A stretch of DNA of 64,000 nt from Lateolabrax maculatus (GCA_031216445.1 CM062197.1:26252001-26316000); one strand, 5' to 3'. Positions 49,594 through 63,238 are shown, numbered from the stretch's first letter. Program-made: numbers and translations. Notes: a model not told the origin generated them from the letters alone.

Positions 49594-50570
49594 CTATATA
49601 TATGTGCTGCTATGTAATAGCAGCACAACATCAGGCAAGTCCATATGCACATTCTGTATGGGCAAAAAGGGGGGCAAGTATAATCACTGAAGAAGGTCCA
49701 TCACATGGGCTATGGCGAAGTGCACATGGACATATTGTCCTCCCAACATCTTTGGTACAGGTTGCTACACGTAGTGCGCATGGTCAGGACCATTGCACAA
49801 GTGGGGAGGTGTTGAGACGCCTTCAAGCAGTCTGGTGGTCACCATTTTTCCGACCTGCGTTTGTAGCTGAGACAATAAAAAAAGCCCTAAAAATGTTAGG
49901 AATCAAACAGAAGTTCAGATGTGTGTATCACCCACAGTCACAGAGAGTAGTGGAAAGGGCAAATGGCATGCTAAAAGCAAAACTTGCAAAAATTAGAGCA
50001 GACAGTCAGTATAAAATCAATTGGGTGGATGCATTGCCACTTGCTTTGATGGCTATACGAACACTAACTAACACTAACACTAAGCTAAGAGACTAACACA
50101 TCTAATACCACACGAGGCACTTACAGGGAGACCGATGCCGGTTCCCTTTTGTAGAGGGCCGTATGCGAGCAATGTGAACGAGAACTAACATGCTACCTAC
50201 GACACCTAACGCAAATACACAAAGCTGTGCTCCAACAGGTAAAAGCTGTGTCTGAGGACAGAGACGCTGACATTCCAGAGCAGCTAAGGAGAGTTGAACC
50301 TGGAGACTGGGTCTACGTAAAGGTGTTCAAACGAAAGTGGGACCAACCAAGGTGAGAAGGACCCTTTAAGGTTATCCTAACTACCCCAACTGCGCTGAAA
50401 GTAGAGGGTAAGAAATGTTGGTTCCATTTAAACCATTGCTGCAGAGCGAGGGATCCAGGTGAGACAGCAAGGGCACAGCACGATCCAGAAAGGGACGGTG
50501 AAGCCTCCCAACTGGAAGATAGACAGCTTCAAGATCCAAGGACAAAGATGATCACAGAGACTGGCTGAGA
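48993..50570 (+). mobile_element. ERV pol 3' half with integrase C-terminus, unit 7
   Basis: RT palm open 49055-49273, RNase H tail from 49390, TA run 49544-49590, integrase frame 49602-50096, then the broken SH3-like domain near 50297-50428. The pre-integrase variant TGTAAT is that of the short units 3 and 6, but the integrase is full as in the long units. A possible env remnant follows at about 50608-50808, without the early TAA of units 2 and 5. Confidence 0.7.
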
Positions 50571-50817
50571 GGAGGAGTACCAGTAAACAACGTAATCACA
50601 CTCACGTATATAAAGTCAGCTCAATACAATCAAACATTGACATTAGGACCAGAAGGCATAAAAATAGACACGCATGTGGTTCACAGACAATGCCTAAAAG
50701 AAGGGACAGTGATGGTAGTGGTACAATGTTCACGAAATCAATGCACATAGATAAACCTAAACCAAACCATGACAGCTGAAGAAGCAACCAAATTGACCCA
50801 AATTTAAGTAAAATGAG

Positions 50818-51287
50818 GTGTCTGAGCTGAGAGATGTCTCTCCCATGTGTGTCCAATGTTTAGATACTTGTGTGGATCCAATGTTTAGATACTTGTGTGG
50901 GAAATGTTTAGATAAGCCTATGTCCAAGGTCTGGCTACTTTCATAGATGGGTGCCCCTTGGGGGTTGTTTTCCTAAAGTTCCAAAGAGATGAGATCAGTT
51001 TCAACCTGAACTATAGGTTCCACCTTCCCTTTCTGTAAAATAGCTATGTATGGTTATGAGGTTGGCTCTGAGCCTATCTTGTCACCACACATTAGCTATA
51101 CCATGAGGCTTTAAAAGGTGTAGTTTGAGTGGAAAACGGGGGAGATTCACATTGGCTTCGGATCTTCTCACAGGCAATCCATGGTGCTTGTTTTGACGCT
51201 GTACTTTTTGTAATAAACCTTTTTATACAACTAAGTCGGTGTCAGCGGAGATTCCTTCATCATCATCACATCATCGCTACAGAAGAT
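50818..51287 (+). mobile_element. ERV long terminal repeat, unit 7 (borders approximate)
   Basis: Direct repeats near 50853-50914, TATA-like TTTAAAAG near 51110 and AATAAA at 51212-51217. A few single-base differences from unit 2, for example AGCTATG for AGCCATG near 51043. Confidence 0.55.
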
Positions 51288-51899
51288 ACAACACAGCCAA
51301 CCCCTCTCAGACAGCTAAGGTCGCAAAAGGAGGAAGCATTTAGGAGTGGAGACAGAAGCAGGTTCAAAGAGGCAAAGTACAGGTTTAGCAAGGAGGTGAG
51401 GGGAGCTAAACGACTGTATTCTGAGAAACTCCAACACCAGTTCTCAGCCAAGGACTCTGCTTCTGTCTGGAAGGGGCTCAGAGAGCTCACCCATTACAAA
51501 CCCAGAGCCCCCCACTCTGCTAACGACTTGCGCCTGTCCAACAATCTGAACAAGTTCTACTGTCGTTTCGAAAGACAATGGGACAGTCCAGACACAATCC
51601 CCTGGGACTCCATCCACCAGCCCCAGGCCACCAGCTTCACCTCTCCCACCACTGCAGGGGCCTGGGCCTCTCCACAACTTCAAACCTCAGAGGCCCCCTT
51701 CCCGTCCACAGTGACACCTCTCTCAATCCTGGAGAGGGATGTTAACAGACAATACAAGAGACAGAACCTCCACAAAGCAGCCGGGCCAGACTCTGTCTCT
51801 CCATCCACCCTGAAGCACTGTGCTGACCAGCTGTCTCTGGTGTTCACAGATATCTTTAACACTTCACTGGAGATATCCCACATACCAGCCTGCTTCAAA
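51288..51899 (+). mobile_element. LINE reverse-transcriptase fragment, unit 7
   Basis: Counterpart of 10850-11461; one silent difference seen (CGCCTGTCC for CGCCTTTCC near 51535), shared with unit 8. Confidence 0.7.
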
Positions 51900-52966
51900 T
51901 GTTCCAGCAAGAGATACTGTAAGACTTAGAGCACACTGGCAGACGAAGAGAAAGACAAAAGACACTCACATATGTGCAGCCTGCAGTATACTGGATCCAA
52001 TGGCCAGCTGACTCAGAACTTGCACACCAATGGAGTGTGTGAAAAGCCTGGATACAGAAAGAACTGCCCACAGCACAAGAACCACGACTGCCGCTGCACT
52101 GCACTCTGATGTATGATGAGACTCAGCAACATACTGACTACAAAGAATGCTGGACAGAGTTGATTACAGGCAAAATATTATCTGTAATATGTCAAGACCT
52201 GTATGTTGGACCACAAGGACCAGCAGCAGCAGTTACTCTACCACCAGAACTACGTCCCTGGTTTCAAGTCACCAGCTCCGTCCCACATGTTACACTCCTG
52301 ATAGCTAATGGACATGAATCACGTGACCTAGGACCGATGGTGAAGGCAGCACTACAAGTGACTGTATGGAAACCAACTCAGAACACGCATGTGCAGTCAT
52401 CCTCCGATGGACAATATGTGAAAATATTTCTGCGAGCATATGACAAAGGAACAAGAGCCCAAGTGCTACTAAGTCAGAGATTCCCTACTCAACTGCCACT
52501 CTCAGAAGAACATAGTGTGCTACTACATCAGATACCACATGAGTTATGGTCACATCATAAAACAGATGTAGGGCTAGTTAGGTCAGCACAGCCAGTTCAC
52601 ATCAAAGCAAAAGAGGGCATTGTGTTGCCATACCAAAAACAATATCCCATGAAACCACACCAAATAGCAGGTATAAGACCCACCATCAAGGGCTTGGTAG
52701 CAGCAGGTGTGTTAAAACCAACAAAAAGTCTGTGTAATACACCAACTTGTCCAATAAAACAAAATAAACTCTAGTGACTATCGATTGGTGCATGATTTGT
52801 GCGCCATTAATTCCACTGTAGATGCAGAAGTACCTGTGGTTCCAGACCCACATACTTTGCTTTCTAATATCCCACATGACGCCTGTTGGTACACAGCATT
52901 TGTTAGTGTGCCATTACACCCAGATTCACAGTATCTGTTTGCTTTTACATATCAAGGACAGCAGTA
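51900..52966 (+). mobile_element. ERV nucleocapsid-like remnant and pol 5' half, unit 7
   Basis: Pre-RT and RT N-terminal frame 52109-52774 and second RT frame 52785-52966. Gly replaces Arg in ANGHESRD, shared with unit 8 and probably ancestral. Confidence 0.65.
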
Positions 52967-53447
52967 CACTGTAAATGCAAACATAGTATTTAATTAAAAA
53001 TAGTAAATTGACTTAAATCAGTTTTTATCAAATTGCTATTAACACTTACTTTTAGTAAATTACTTGTAATTTGTGGTTGAAAAATCTCACCAGCTCAGTC
53101 TACTTGAACTGGATTAATTTAGAAAAAGTATGTTTTCGATAATTGTGCTTTTACAAGTACATTTACTCAATACTGCACTTAAGTACAAAGTACTTTAAGT
53201 ACTTTACTTTTTTTTCATATTACTGTCTACTTTTACTCCACTACATTTTAGAGGGAAATATTGTACTTTTTACATCACTGCATATGTAATAATACATACG
53301 CGATATATAATAATAATCAGTAGTATGCTACTTTTAATTTTAATATTTTAAGTATTTCTTTTTGTGGTTATATGTTTTTTACTTAATTGAAATTTTCACT
53401 GCAGGAGCTGTATTGTAAAAGAGTAGTTTCACGGAGTGGTATTAGTA

Positions 53448-53648
53448 CTTTTGCTTCGATTTGAAAACTTCGCCGGCTTTTTTTTTTTTTTTCCCGACCT
53501 GTGGGCATGCGCAACTCCGTCCTCTCTACGCCTGGCGGTATGTCAACAACACACCCGCAACGGACGAGGAGCTGGACCTAATCCCTGCAACAGCACTCGT
53601 TAAGGTTATTTTCAGCATTCTTGTGCTTGGCACACTCATTTGGTGAGT
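53448..53648 (+). promoter_or_regulatory. CpG-rich promoter-like region and putative leader exon 1, copy 7
   Basis: Counterpart of 13010-13210, with a longer T run and CTGGCGG for CTGACGG; donor GTGAGT at 53643. The small open frame 53461-53646 is leader sequence and the T run, not a recognised protein. Confidence 0.45.
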
Positions 53649-54162
53649 AATATTTTACCCTTGTTTAGACCGTTTTCTTTCTGTAAGTAAGCGCCATATT
53701 TTTCGTGCTTGCTAGTAATGATGTGTGTTGTAATGTCGGCTAACGCTGCCTCAGAGCTATATAGCTCTGAGCTAGCTGAACTATATCATGGACATAACGT
53801 GTCTTACTTTTGTCACGTTAAAGTTGAGGAGAAACTTTAGTGTAGCGGTCGCGGGCGTGCTCGTCACGTGCACGCGCACACCCGCTGTCGGAGTTGATTT
53901 TTTTTTCTGAGGCCAGTCATCTATGAGTACTCACTCACGATGAGAGACTGATCCCGGCGGTTTGTGAGTTTCCATGAGCAGGAGGGCATTCACATGGCAG
54001 AACATCAGAACAAGTCTGGATGTATCATTTTATTTTACGCTCGGCTGTTAAGTTAGGACTATGCTAACTTAATGTTATTTTATTTAACCCTCCTCACATA
54101 ACACTAGTCATATTTGTAGCTGTGTCGTTTCCATGGTTACCACGTTTAGCGCGCCCAATGAG

Positions 54163-54806
54163 CCGGTCACCCGCTCCACTCAGTGTGATCATTCTGCAGG
54201 ATCAATGAACTGTCAGCGTGTTTAATCAATCATAACTCTGAATACTAAACTGATTTTCACGGGATTGTTTAATGCAAACGTCACACATGTATATATATAA
54301 TATATATATATATATTATATATACAGATATATAGGGAGAGAGAGATAGATAGATAGATATAGATTTTCATTTTTTTTGATATATATGTAGATATACATAT
54401 TCATTTTTTCTGAGATCTAACTTCTGTCTATTGTGTTTTATCTTATATTGATGTATAATGTTGTATTGTTTCTTCATTTTTCAACTTATTAAAATAGCTG
54501 AGTAGTACACAATCTGCTTCTGCTTCTCTATCATATATTAGTGTTTTTATATATATGTGTGTGTGTGTGTATTATATTATATCATACATAGCATATATCA
54601 CATACCAGAATATTCTATTACCGTTATGCCTATTATGTATATTAAAATACGCCGAATCATGTGTCCGGTATCATGCCTACATGTATGACGTTTGCAGAAA
54701 AAAATCCCGTGAAAATCAGTTTAGTATTCAGAGTTATGATTAATTAAATGCATTGACACTTCATTGTACCTGCAGACAGATTACACTGAGTGGAGCGGGT
54801 GACCGG
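54163..54806. mobile_element. nested inverted-repeat element, copy 7
   Basis: Arms as in copy 2; the central TA/GATA tract is shorter, giving 644 bases. Confidence 0.7.
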
Positions 54807-54979
54807 TCCAAGATGGCGGCCCCACGTCTCGTCAGCGCCAATAGGCAGTAGCGGTCGATGCGGCGTCTACTCTTTATATGTCTATGCCGCACACTGTTTA
54901 CTTGCGCAGTGCTTGTCTGATCACACGAGGAGTGCAGTGAGAGCCCGCAGATCAGATTTGGGACAGACAAAAGGGTCTC
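54807..54979 (+). promoter_or_regulatory. promoter-like block with YY1 and CCAAT motifs, copy 7
   Basis: AAGATGGCGGC at 54810-54820 and CCAAT at 54838-54842 are unchanged although nearby bases differ from copies 2 and 5. Confidence 0.5.
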
Positions 54980-55204
54980 CCTGTCTGTCTTTTTATCATA
55001 GCCTGTTACCATTGCTGGCATACTCAGTGGCCTAAGTTATTCTTTAAGGTTATGTTGTCTAGAATATTTACATTACAATACTGTCTTTGTGGGTAATAGG
55101 CCTATGTTACAGTTTTCACTTGTACTGGAAACAAGATGTTTATGAGTTGTGGTGAGCTTTGGTTGTGTTAAATTGTTGTATTCTTCTTAACTGTCCCCTT
55201 CCAG

Positions 55205-55251
55205 GCTCAGGCAGATGGTGATCAATCCACAGTTCCCTTGATACCACATAA
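55205..55251 (+). other. putative leader exon 2, copy 7
   Basis: Acceptor and donor intact; same upstream frame (ATG at 55215). Confidence 0.5.
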
Positions 55252-55475
55252 GTGAGTCATTTACCATTTACCTTTTGTACTGCTGTGTTCATTTGGTAGC
55301 TGTTCTTGTCTTAAAGAAGTGAAATGATTAAAAGCTTGATAATTAGATAGATTTTTGCAAGGATTTAGTTTTTTTCTGTTGCTCTGGTATTTCAAGTCTG
55401 ATACTGCATGTTAGTGTTTTTGTTTTTTGTTTCTATTTTGCCGGGCTTGATGCTAAAATGATCTTTTCTTTTCAG

Positions 55476-58400
55476 ATTTTTCAAGAAGACAAAAAACTTC
55501 CTATGCAGTGGTTGTGTAAGTACTGCACATTTTGTGCTGAAAAGAGGTGCTTCTTACTTAAGCATTACCGCTTAAAACACGGGTGCCACACTCGAATATC
55601 ACCACTACCGTGCCTTTATAAGGAGTGCCTGTGCACATTTAAATCTTTCAATGCACTCAAAGTCCACTTATCAACATGGCACACTCAAAAGGACCTGGGG
55701 AACGTGGGTGAAACTGCTTTCCATTGTCAGCTGTGTGACTTTGTGGAGCCTTGCACTGGAGCTGACTTTTTTACCCATTTACGAAGACATTTGAAGCTGA
55801 AGCAAAAGGTTTCCTGTCCATATCAAGGCTGTAGCTTTCAGAGCAATGTTTATTCAACCTTTAATGCACATAAAAGCAAAGAACATCAAGACCACAATAA
55901 GATGGCATTCAAACCTGAAATTGTGTCACATAATGTACTTGAGGTACCTCCACCTAATATAAATATTCAACCTGAGGATAGTGCCCCTGAAACTGATCAG
56001 GTTGAGTTTGAGGTTACTGAGCTCAATGAAGATGTGGGAGACTTGGAGAGTCAGTTGGAACATAATGTAGCTGCTGTTTTTCTGAAAATGTCATCGATTC
56101 TTAACATCTCTGAAAATGCCCTGCAAGAAGTTATAGAGCAGATCAACCAAATTTATGTGCTTTCACAGCCACTGTTACATACCTCGGTTGGAAAATTACT
56201 AAATCAACATTGTGGAGATGTTGAGGACTCTTAAGTGAGTGAGATAGCTAAAGTATTTACTGAGAATAATGTATTCCTGAAATTCACTTCTACTAGGGGG
56301 TCATTGTCAACCACTAGCAAGCGAACATCATACATTTGAAAAGAATTCTCAGTGGTGACGCCTATTGAGTTTGTCCTAAAAAATGACAGGCAGACAGTTG
56401 TGTATATCCCCATACTAAAAATGCTGCAGACATTACTAAACAATGGAGAAATTTTAGATAAGGCCATGTCATCTGAGACAAATTTGTCACAAGGATACAG
56501 ATCTCACAGGGATGGTTACTGGTTTAAAGACAATTCTCTCTTGACAGAGAAAGAATTCAGGATTGCTCTTTTCTTGTACATAGATGATTTTGAGGTGGCT
56601 AAGCCCTTGGGAACCTCCAGAAAGAAACACAAGCTGCCATCTACTGGGTACTTGGAAATCTACACCCTAAATATCGCTCCTCTCTTCATTCCATTCAGCT
56701 TGCTCTACTCATCATCGCTGAAGATGATATCAGGAAGTTGACTTTAAATGAGAGACCACAGTCTATTGAAGAATTAAAAGTGCAACTGGTAGATAAACTG
56801 TCACTGCAGTATGACTTTAAACTGCAGTATGAAGATCAAGACGTCCATAATGCCCTCTGCAATTTGACTGAAATAACTGATTTACCTGAAAGAGCTACGC
56901 TCAAAATCATCCCTCTTGTGACTCTCCATTTAACCGCATTGTCATCACCCACCACAACATCAGACACTGAGTGCAGCACAGCAGACACTGAGATCCTGTC
57001 GACAGGAAGAGCATCACCATCGCTAAGACAACAGTGGCCAGATTTCTTTGACATACCCAATTTCTCAGTTGATGTTGACTATAGACTCAGACAGGCAGAT
57101 CTTGCCTTTATGAAGGATGGAACACGTATGACTCTACCACGAGATATGAAGCATGACATACTAGAAAAGCTTGCTGAGACGATGTACAGTTTCAAGGCTT
57201 ACCCTAAAGATGATGACTTCAGCAGTGTTGCAAAAGCACTAATTAGCAAACACCCCTGCCTCACTGAGCCTGGACCACACAGATGGTATGGCTGGAAAAA
57301 CAGCCTTAAATTATCGCACAAAGCTTCAAAAAGCTGGATGTGAGGATGTAGCAATCAATGGAGGCAAAAGAAGTAAAGGCAACCCAGAAGGAGAATCCTC
57401 AAGCAAGAATATCAAACGGCCAAAAAGAGGTGAAGCAAACTACCTACCTAACTTACCTGAAGGACATGATGAAACAAGCCTTGAAAATGCCAGAAAGGTT
57501 CTCGTGGAAGAAATGAAGAAGAAACAACCCAATGGCACTCTCATCTCACAAATGATGGACCAATCATTCCCACTACGCAGACAAGAAATTGTAGAAAAGG
57601 AACCTGCTGTACAGAACATTGTTGAACGATGGCCAGCACTCTTCACAGACAGGTAAACTATTTTTGTTCTCAACCAATAAAATAATGCCTATCAAAAAGA
57701 AATTCAAGGTGTGTGGCTAGAAATCCAAACACACTTGTTGGAATGTTAACACTTCTGCCATCTCTCCATCCCTACCCACCCCTCTCTCTACTTTTCAGGT
57801 GTTTGCTGAGTTCAACAGAATCGCAAGTAAGAATCTTGAGGGAGACTTCTTTGAGGCTCTGGACCAGTATACCCCACGTTTCATTGAACTTTTCAAAACA
57901 AGAAGGGGAACTGTTGGCCAGAAGCTCAGTGAGCTGATGCAGCACATGAGCTGGATGGTAAGTAGGTTAATTTTGCTTTTGATCTGTGTGATAGTTCATC
58001 AATCAAGTTCTAAATGAGATGATCCAGCCCAACCTATTCTATTTCCTGTCTGACTTGTGCTTGTGCCTTGCAAATTACTCTGTTAACTGGTCTTTTCTCT
58101 CTCTGTGTATCATTAGACACCAGACGTGACAGTACTTCGCTCTGTTGTCCTCAAAGGCATTCCTATTTTACTTGGTGACGACTCCAGTGAATTCTTCAAG
58201 ACATGCTCTGTAAGTACTTGCACATAAGAAAAAGTTTGGTCTGCATTAAAATAGAACTATATCTGTGCTGACATAGAAGATGTAATTTTATCTGCACAAT
58301 ATACAATATACATTTTGTACAGTGATTGATGTATTTTGTATGGCAATTCCTCCACAGCTAATCTGAGAGGTATTTAAACAGCCAGTAAATAAAAATGAAA

Positions 58401-59001
58401 TTTGCCACATAAACGTTGTACACATTAATTAATTGTAAATCTAAGGAGCAGGAGTCCAGGCTGAAAAGTCAGTGTCACTGTTTAAGAATATATGGACCTT
58501 GTGGACCATAGCTTTAGTTTAATCATACCACATTTATTTTGTTGGTTATATTGTAACAATCCAGTGTGAACACATATTTAAAACCATATTCCCTAGCAAA
58601 TGCTTTCAACATTAAAAATGAATGTTTAGAAGAGCATAAATTGCCATGCTGAAGAATGTGTGTGTGTGTCTTTGTAGGGTACAGCGAGAGACGAGGCCCT
58701 AGAATGCACTGTCGGTGTGCTGACAGTTGTCAGTGAAGATAATCCTCATGAGGGTCCAAGTTCAGTAGACCTCCAGCCCATCTCCACTGCCATCATTCTG
58801 GAGGGAGGTATCATCATGGATCATATAAAAAAACTTGCCTCAGGCAGTTTGTCTGTTATTTGGGCTTACATATGCTTTGCATTTGGATTACCCAAAATGC
58901 ATGGCAAATACACTCAACTTCATTCAGACTGTGATGCTTGGACTGGGAAAGAAAACCTCCCACCAAAACTGTTAACTCTGAAGAACAGTCTACTGGGTTA
59001 G
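55476..59001 (+). pseudogene. zinc-finger/SAMD3-like fusion gene, copy 7 (with leader)
   Basis: Exons are 55476-57652, 57799-57957, 58117-58209 and 58678-59001; likely start ATG at 55503; stops at 56232-56234 and 56337-56339. It is the only copy with both a leader region and four intact finger ligand sets. Private changes are Ile-to-Leu near 56200 in the linker, Arg-to-Trp near 56519 and Glu-to-Lys near 56550 beyond the stops, and Phe-to-Val near 56843 in the SAMD3-like part. Confidence 0.75.
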
Positions 59002-60353
59002 ACCAGTAAAGAGCCATCAGCTGTCAGATAGCACTTTGTAAATTATGCAGCAGTTAATGTTCTCCTGTTATCAGAGAAAGTTTTATGCTTTCATGCAACT
59101 GAGCTGGCTTGTTTATGATCTCAAAAAAAAAAAAAATTCTATTAAAGTGTACCATGTTATGCTAGTATGCTAATGGTGGAAATAGCGCCACCTTGTGTTG
59201 CAAAGAGTTGTTAGATAATGTTGTCAGAAAGGAACCTAGCAAGGTTGACCTGTTTACATTTGTGTTTTGGGAAAACTTTTAATTATAGTAGTTATAATGT
59301 AGTACAAATACAAAACCCAAGGAGTGATGTTTTTCTGTGTTGGTTTAAACCTTGGACTGATGCTCGCTTTGGGACACAAAAGCATTTGTTGTACTTTCAG
59401 TTTTGATCAGAAATGCAATGATTTTGCATGCACTGAAGTCCTGTAATTATCAGGTGTTTACCTGTTTAATATTGTGAGACTGTTACATGCATAGAATTAG
59501 CTCACAAAAATGTGGTTTTATTTTTGCCATGTCCATGTCATGTTCTACAGTCAAATCAAACCACAAGTTTGTTGTTTAGCTGCTGTTTTGTACTTGAATG
59601 TACAAGAAAGTGATACTTGGGAACAGAACACTTGAGGCTGAATAATAGATTTAATGCATATTGTTATTACAATAGCCTAACAGACATAGATCACACTATG
59701 AGCAATTTTACAACTAGCTTTAAAATACATTAAATATGACAAGAGGATAGAGAACAGTAATTTTATTGTTTATTGTAAGGTTATTACATGAGTGATAAAA
59801 CACACATTTTATATTGGAGAATTGGAATCAAAAGTAACAATATCGAACATTTATTGTTCAGTCTAGATCTGTCAGTGATGCAATTATTTTTTTAATAAAT
59901 GTTGTAATGCAGCTGAACAAACCCAGTGAGTGTTCTTTTAAAGTATATGTTTGTGGTGTTTTTCCCTTTATTAGGTAATAACAGCTAAAATAGATAAGAA
60001 ATGGGAGAAGGACAAGGACCCATTCAAGGAAATTGGTTTGTTTAATTTAACTGAACTGAAATGAACTGAAAAAAAATGAGTGAGTAGTAAGTAGTAGGTA
60101 TCATAATTCTAAGTGGGGTTAAATTTGTATCAAGCAGTCCACACAAAATGAAAAAATTAAGTTAACACTAAGCATGGCTATTAAGTTACATGAACTTTTT
60201 TTTTTTTTTTTTTAGTTGTACTACTTGATTTGGTACTGCACACTTAAAATAAACAAGCTTTTCTAACTCACTATTTTTAAGATTACTTTGCTTAATTTGC
60301 AACGAGTTTGCATACTTTTTTTAAGTAAGGTCAACTAATTAGATTTTACAGTG

Positions 60354-62150
60354 AGTATACGTACACACGTCTCCCGCAGAGCTATGTTGAAAGTCCCTCA
60401 ATATTCAGTCGAGTATTGGCTAATGACCTGCAACACCTAGACGTGTCCAGTACAGTACTACAATATGTAGATGATCTCTTGATATGTAGCACCTCCAAAG
60501 CTCAATGTGCACAAGACTCAGTCTCAGCCCTGATGGCTTTAGAAAAGGGGGCTCACAAGGTGAGTAAAAATAAATTACAGTTTTGCCAGACACAGGTTGA
60601 ATACTTAGGTAGACAACTCTGTGGCACTAAATGAGCTATAGTGCCCTCACAAATTGAGGCAGTATCGAAAGCTCCCAAACCACAAACGGTGAGACACGTC
60701 TTCATTTCTGCCATCTCAGCTTTACTAGAAGCCATACACCATCCAAAAGTGTTAGCCATCATTAAATGCGTAGCTCATCAAAAAACGAATTCCCTGATAG
60801 CTAAAGGCAACAACTTAGCAGATGAAGCCGCAAAACGCATAGCTACACCCACCTGTATAGGACCACTGCTAGTAGCTGGAGATTGTGAACCACTGACAAA
60901 CTTATATATATATATATATATATATATATGAGCTATATATATGTGCTGCTATATAATAGCAGCACAACATCAGGCAAGTCCATATGCACATTCTGTATGG
61001 GCAAAAAGGGGGGCAAGTATAATCACTGAAGAAGGTCCATCACATGGGCTATGGCGAAGTGCACATGGACATATTGTCCTCCCAACATCTTTGGTACAGG
61101 TTGCTACACGTAGTGCGCATGGTCAGGACCATTGCACAAGTGGGGAGGTGTTGAGACGCCTTCAAGCAGTCTGGTGGTCACCATTTTTCCGACCTGCGTT
61201 TGTAGCTGAGACAATAAAAAAAGCCCTAAAAATGCTAGGAATCAAACAGAAGTTCAGATGTGTGTATCACCCACAGTCACAGAGAGTAGTGGAAAGGGCA
61301 AATGGCATGCTAAAAGCAAAACTTGCAAAAATTAGAGCAGACAGTCAGTATAAAATCAATTGGGTAGATGCATTGCCACTTGCTTTGATGGCTATACGAA
61401 CACTAACTAACACTAACACTAAGCTAAGAGACTAACACATCTAATACCACACGAGGCACTTACAGGGAGACCGATGCCGGTTCCCTTTTGTAGAGGGCCG
61501 TATGCGAGCAATGTGAACGAGAACTAACATGCTACCTACGACACCTAACGCAAATACACAAAGCTGTGCTCCAACAGGTAAAAGCTGTGTCTGAGGACAG
61601 AGACGCTGACATTCCAGAGCAGCTAAGGAGAGTTGAACCTGGAGACTGGGTCTACGTAAAGGTGTTCAAACGAAAGTGGGACCAATCAAGGTGAGAAGGA
61701 CCCTTTAAGGTTATCCTAACTACCCCAACTGCGCTGAAAGTAGAGGGTAAGAAATGTTGGTTCCATTTAAACCATTGCTGCAGAGCGAGGGATCCAGGTG
61801 AGACAGCAAGGGCACAGCACGATCCAGAAAGGGACGGTGAAGCCTCCCAACTGGAAGATAGACAGCTTCAAGATCCAAGGACAAAGATGATCACAGAGAC
61901 TGGCTGAGAGGAGGAGTACCAGTAAACAACATAATCACACTCACGTATATAAAGTCAGCTCAATACAATCAAACATTGACATTAGGACCAGAAGGCATAA
62001 AAATAGACACGCATGTGGTTCACAGACAATGCCTAAAAGAAGGGACAGTGATGGTAGTGGTACAATGTTCACGAAATCAATGCACATAGATAAACCTACA
62101 CCAAACCATGACAGCTGAAGAAGCAACCAAATTGACCCAAATTTAAGTAA
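60354..62150 (+). mobile_element. ERV pol 3' half, integrase and possible env remnant, unit 8
   Basis: RT palm open 60416-60634, then a longer frame 60641-60931 because a 2-base deletion near 60698 removes the frameshift present in other units. TA run 60903-60929; integrase frame 60941-61435; broken SH3-like domain near 61636-61767; possible env remnant about 61950-62145. The catalytic core of integrase is still missing. Confidence 0.7.
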
Positions 62151-62156
62151 AATGAG

Positions 62157-62626
62157 GTGTCTGAGCTGAGAGATGTCTCTCCCATGTGTGTCCAATGTTT
62201 AGATACTTGTGTGGATCCAATGTTTAGATACTTGTGTGGGAAATGTTTAGATAAGCCTATGTCCAAGGTCTGGCTACTTTCATAGATGGGTGCCCCTTGG
62301 GGGTTGTTTTCCTAAAGTTCCAAAGAGATGAGATCAGTTTCAACCTGAACTATAGGTTCCACCTTTCCTTTCTGTAAAATAGCCATGTATGGTTATGAGG
62401 TTGGCTCTGAGCCTATCTTGTCACCACACATTAGCTATACCATGAGGCTTTAAAAGGTGTAGTTTGAGTGGAAAACGGGGGAGATTCACATTGGCTTCGG
62501 ATCTTCTCACAGGCAATCCATGGTGCTTGTTTTGACGCTGTACTTTTTGTAATAAACCTTTTTATACAACTAAGTCGGTGTCAGCGGAGATTCCTTCATC
62601 ATCATCACATCATCGCTACAGAAGAT
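62157..62626 (+). mobile_element. ERV long terminal repeat, unit 8 (borders approximate)
   Basis: Direct repeats near 62192-62253, TATA-like TTTAAAAG near 62449 and AATAAA at 62551-62556. Confidence 0.55.
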
Positions 62627-63238
62627 AGAACACAGCCAACCCGTCTCAGACAGCTAAGGTCGCAAAAGGAGGAAGCATTTAGGAGTGGAGACAGAAGCAG
62701 GTTCAAAGAGGCAAAGTACAGGTTTAGCAAGGAGGTGAGGGGAGCTAAACGACTGTATTCTGAGAAACTCCAACACCAGTTCTCAGCCAAGGACTCTGCT
62801 TCTGTCTGGAAGGGGCTCAGAGAGCTCACCCATTACAAACCCAGAGCCCCCCACTCTGCTAACGACTTGCGCCTGTCCAACAATCTGAACAAGTTCTACT
62901 GTCGTTTCGAAAGACAATGGGACAGTCCAGACACAATCCCCTGGGACTCCATCCACCAGCCCCAGGCCACCAGCTTCACCTCTCCCACCACTGCAGGGGC
63001 CTGGGCCTCTCCACAACTTCAAACCTCAGAGGCCCCCTTCCCGTCCACAGTGACACCTCTCTCAATCCTGGAGAGGGATGTTAACAGACAATACAAGAGA
63101 CAGAACCTCCACAAAGCAGCCGGGCCAGACTCTGTCTCTCCATCCACCCTGAAGCACTGTGCTGACCAGCTGTCTCTGGTGTTCACAGATATCTTTAACA
63201 CTTCACTGGAGATATCCCACATACCAGCCTGCTTCAAA
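62627..63238 (+). mobile_element. LINE reverse-transcriptase fragment, unit 8
   Basis: Counterpart of 10850-11461, with two changes near the start (Thr-to-Arg and Pro-to-Arg, near 62629 and 62643). Confidence 0.7.

Larger units (their letters stand above)
52967..60353 (+). mobile_element. complete CACTG-ended gene-carrying segment, copy 7
   Basis: Left terminus at 52967, right terminus ending at 60353, AGTA at 52963-52966 and 60354-60357. This is the most divergent complete copy, with several single-base changes in the left end and promoter region and a shorter, rearranged TA run in the nested element. Confidence 0.6.
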
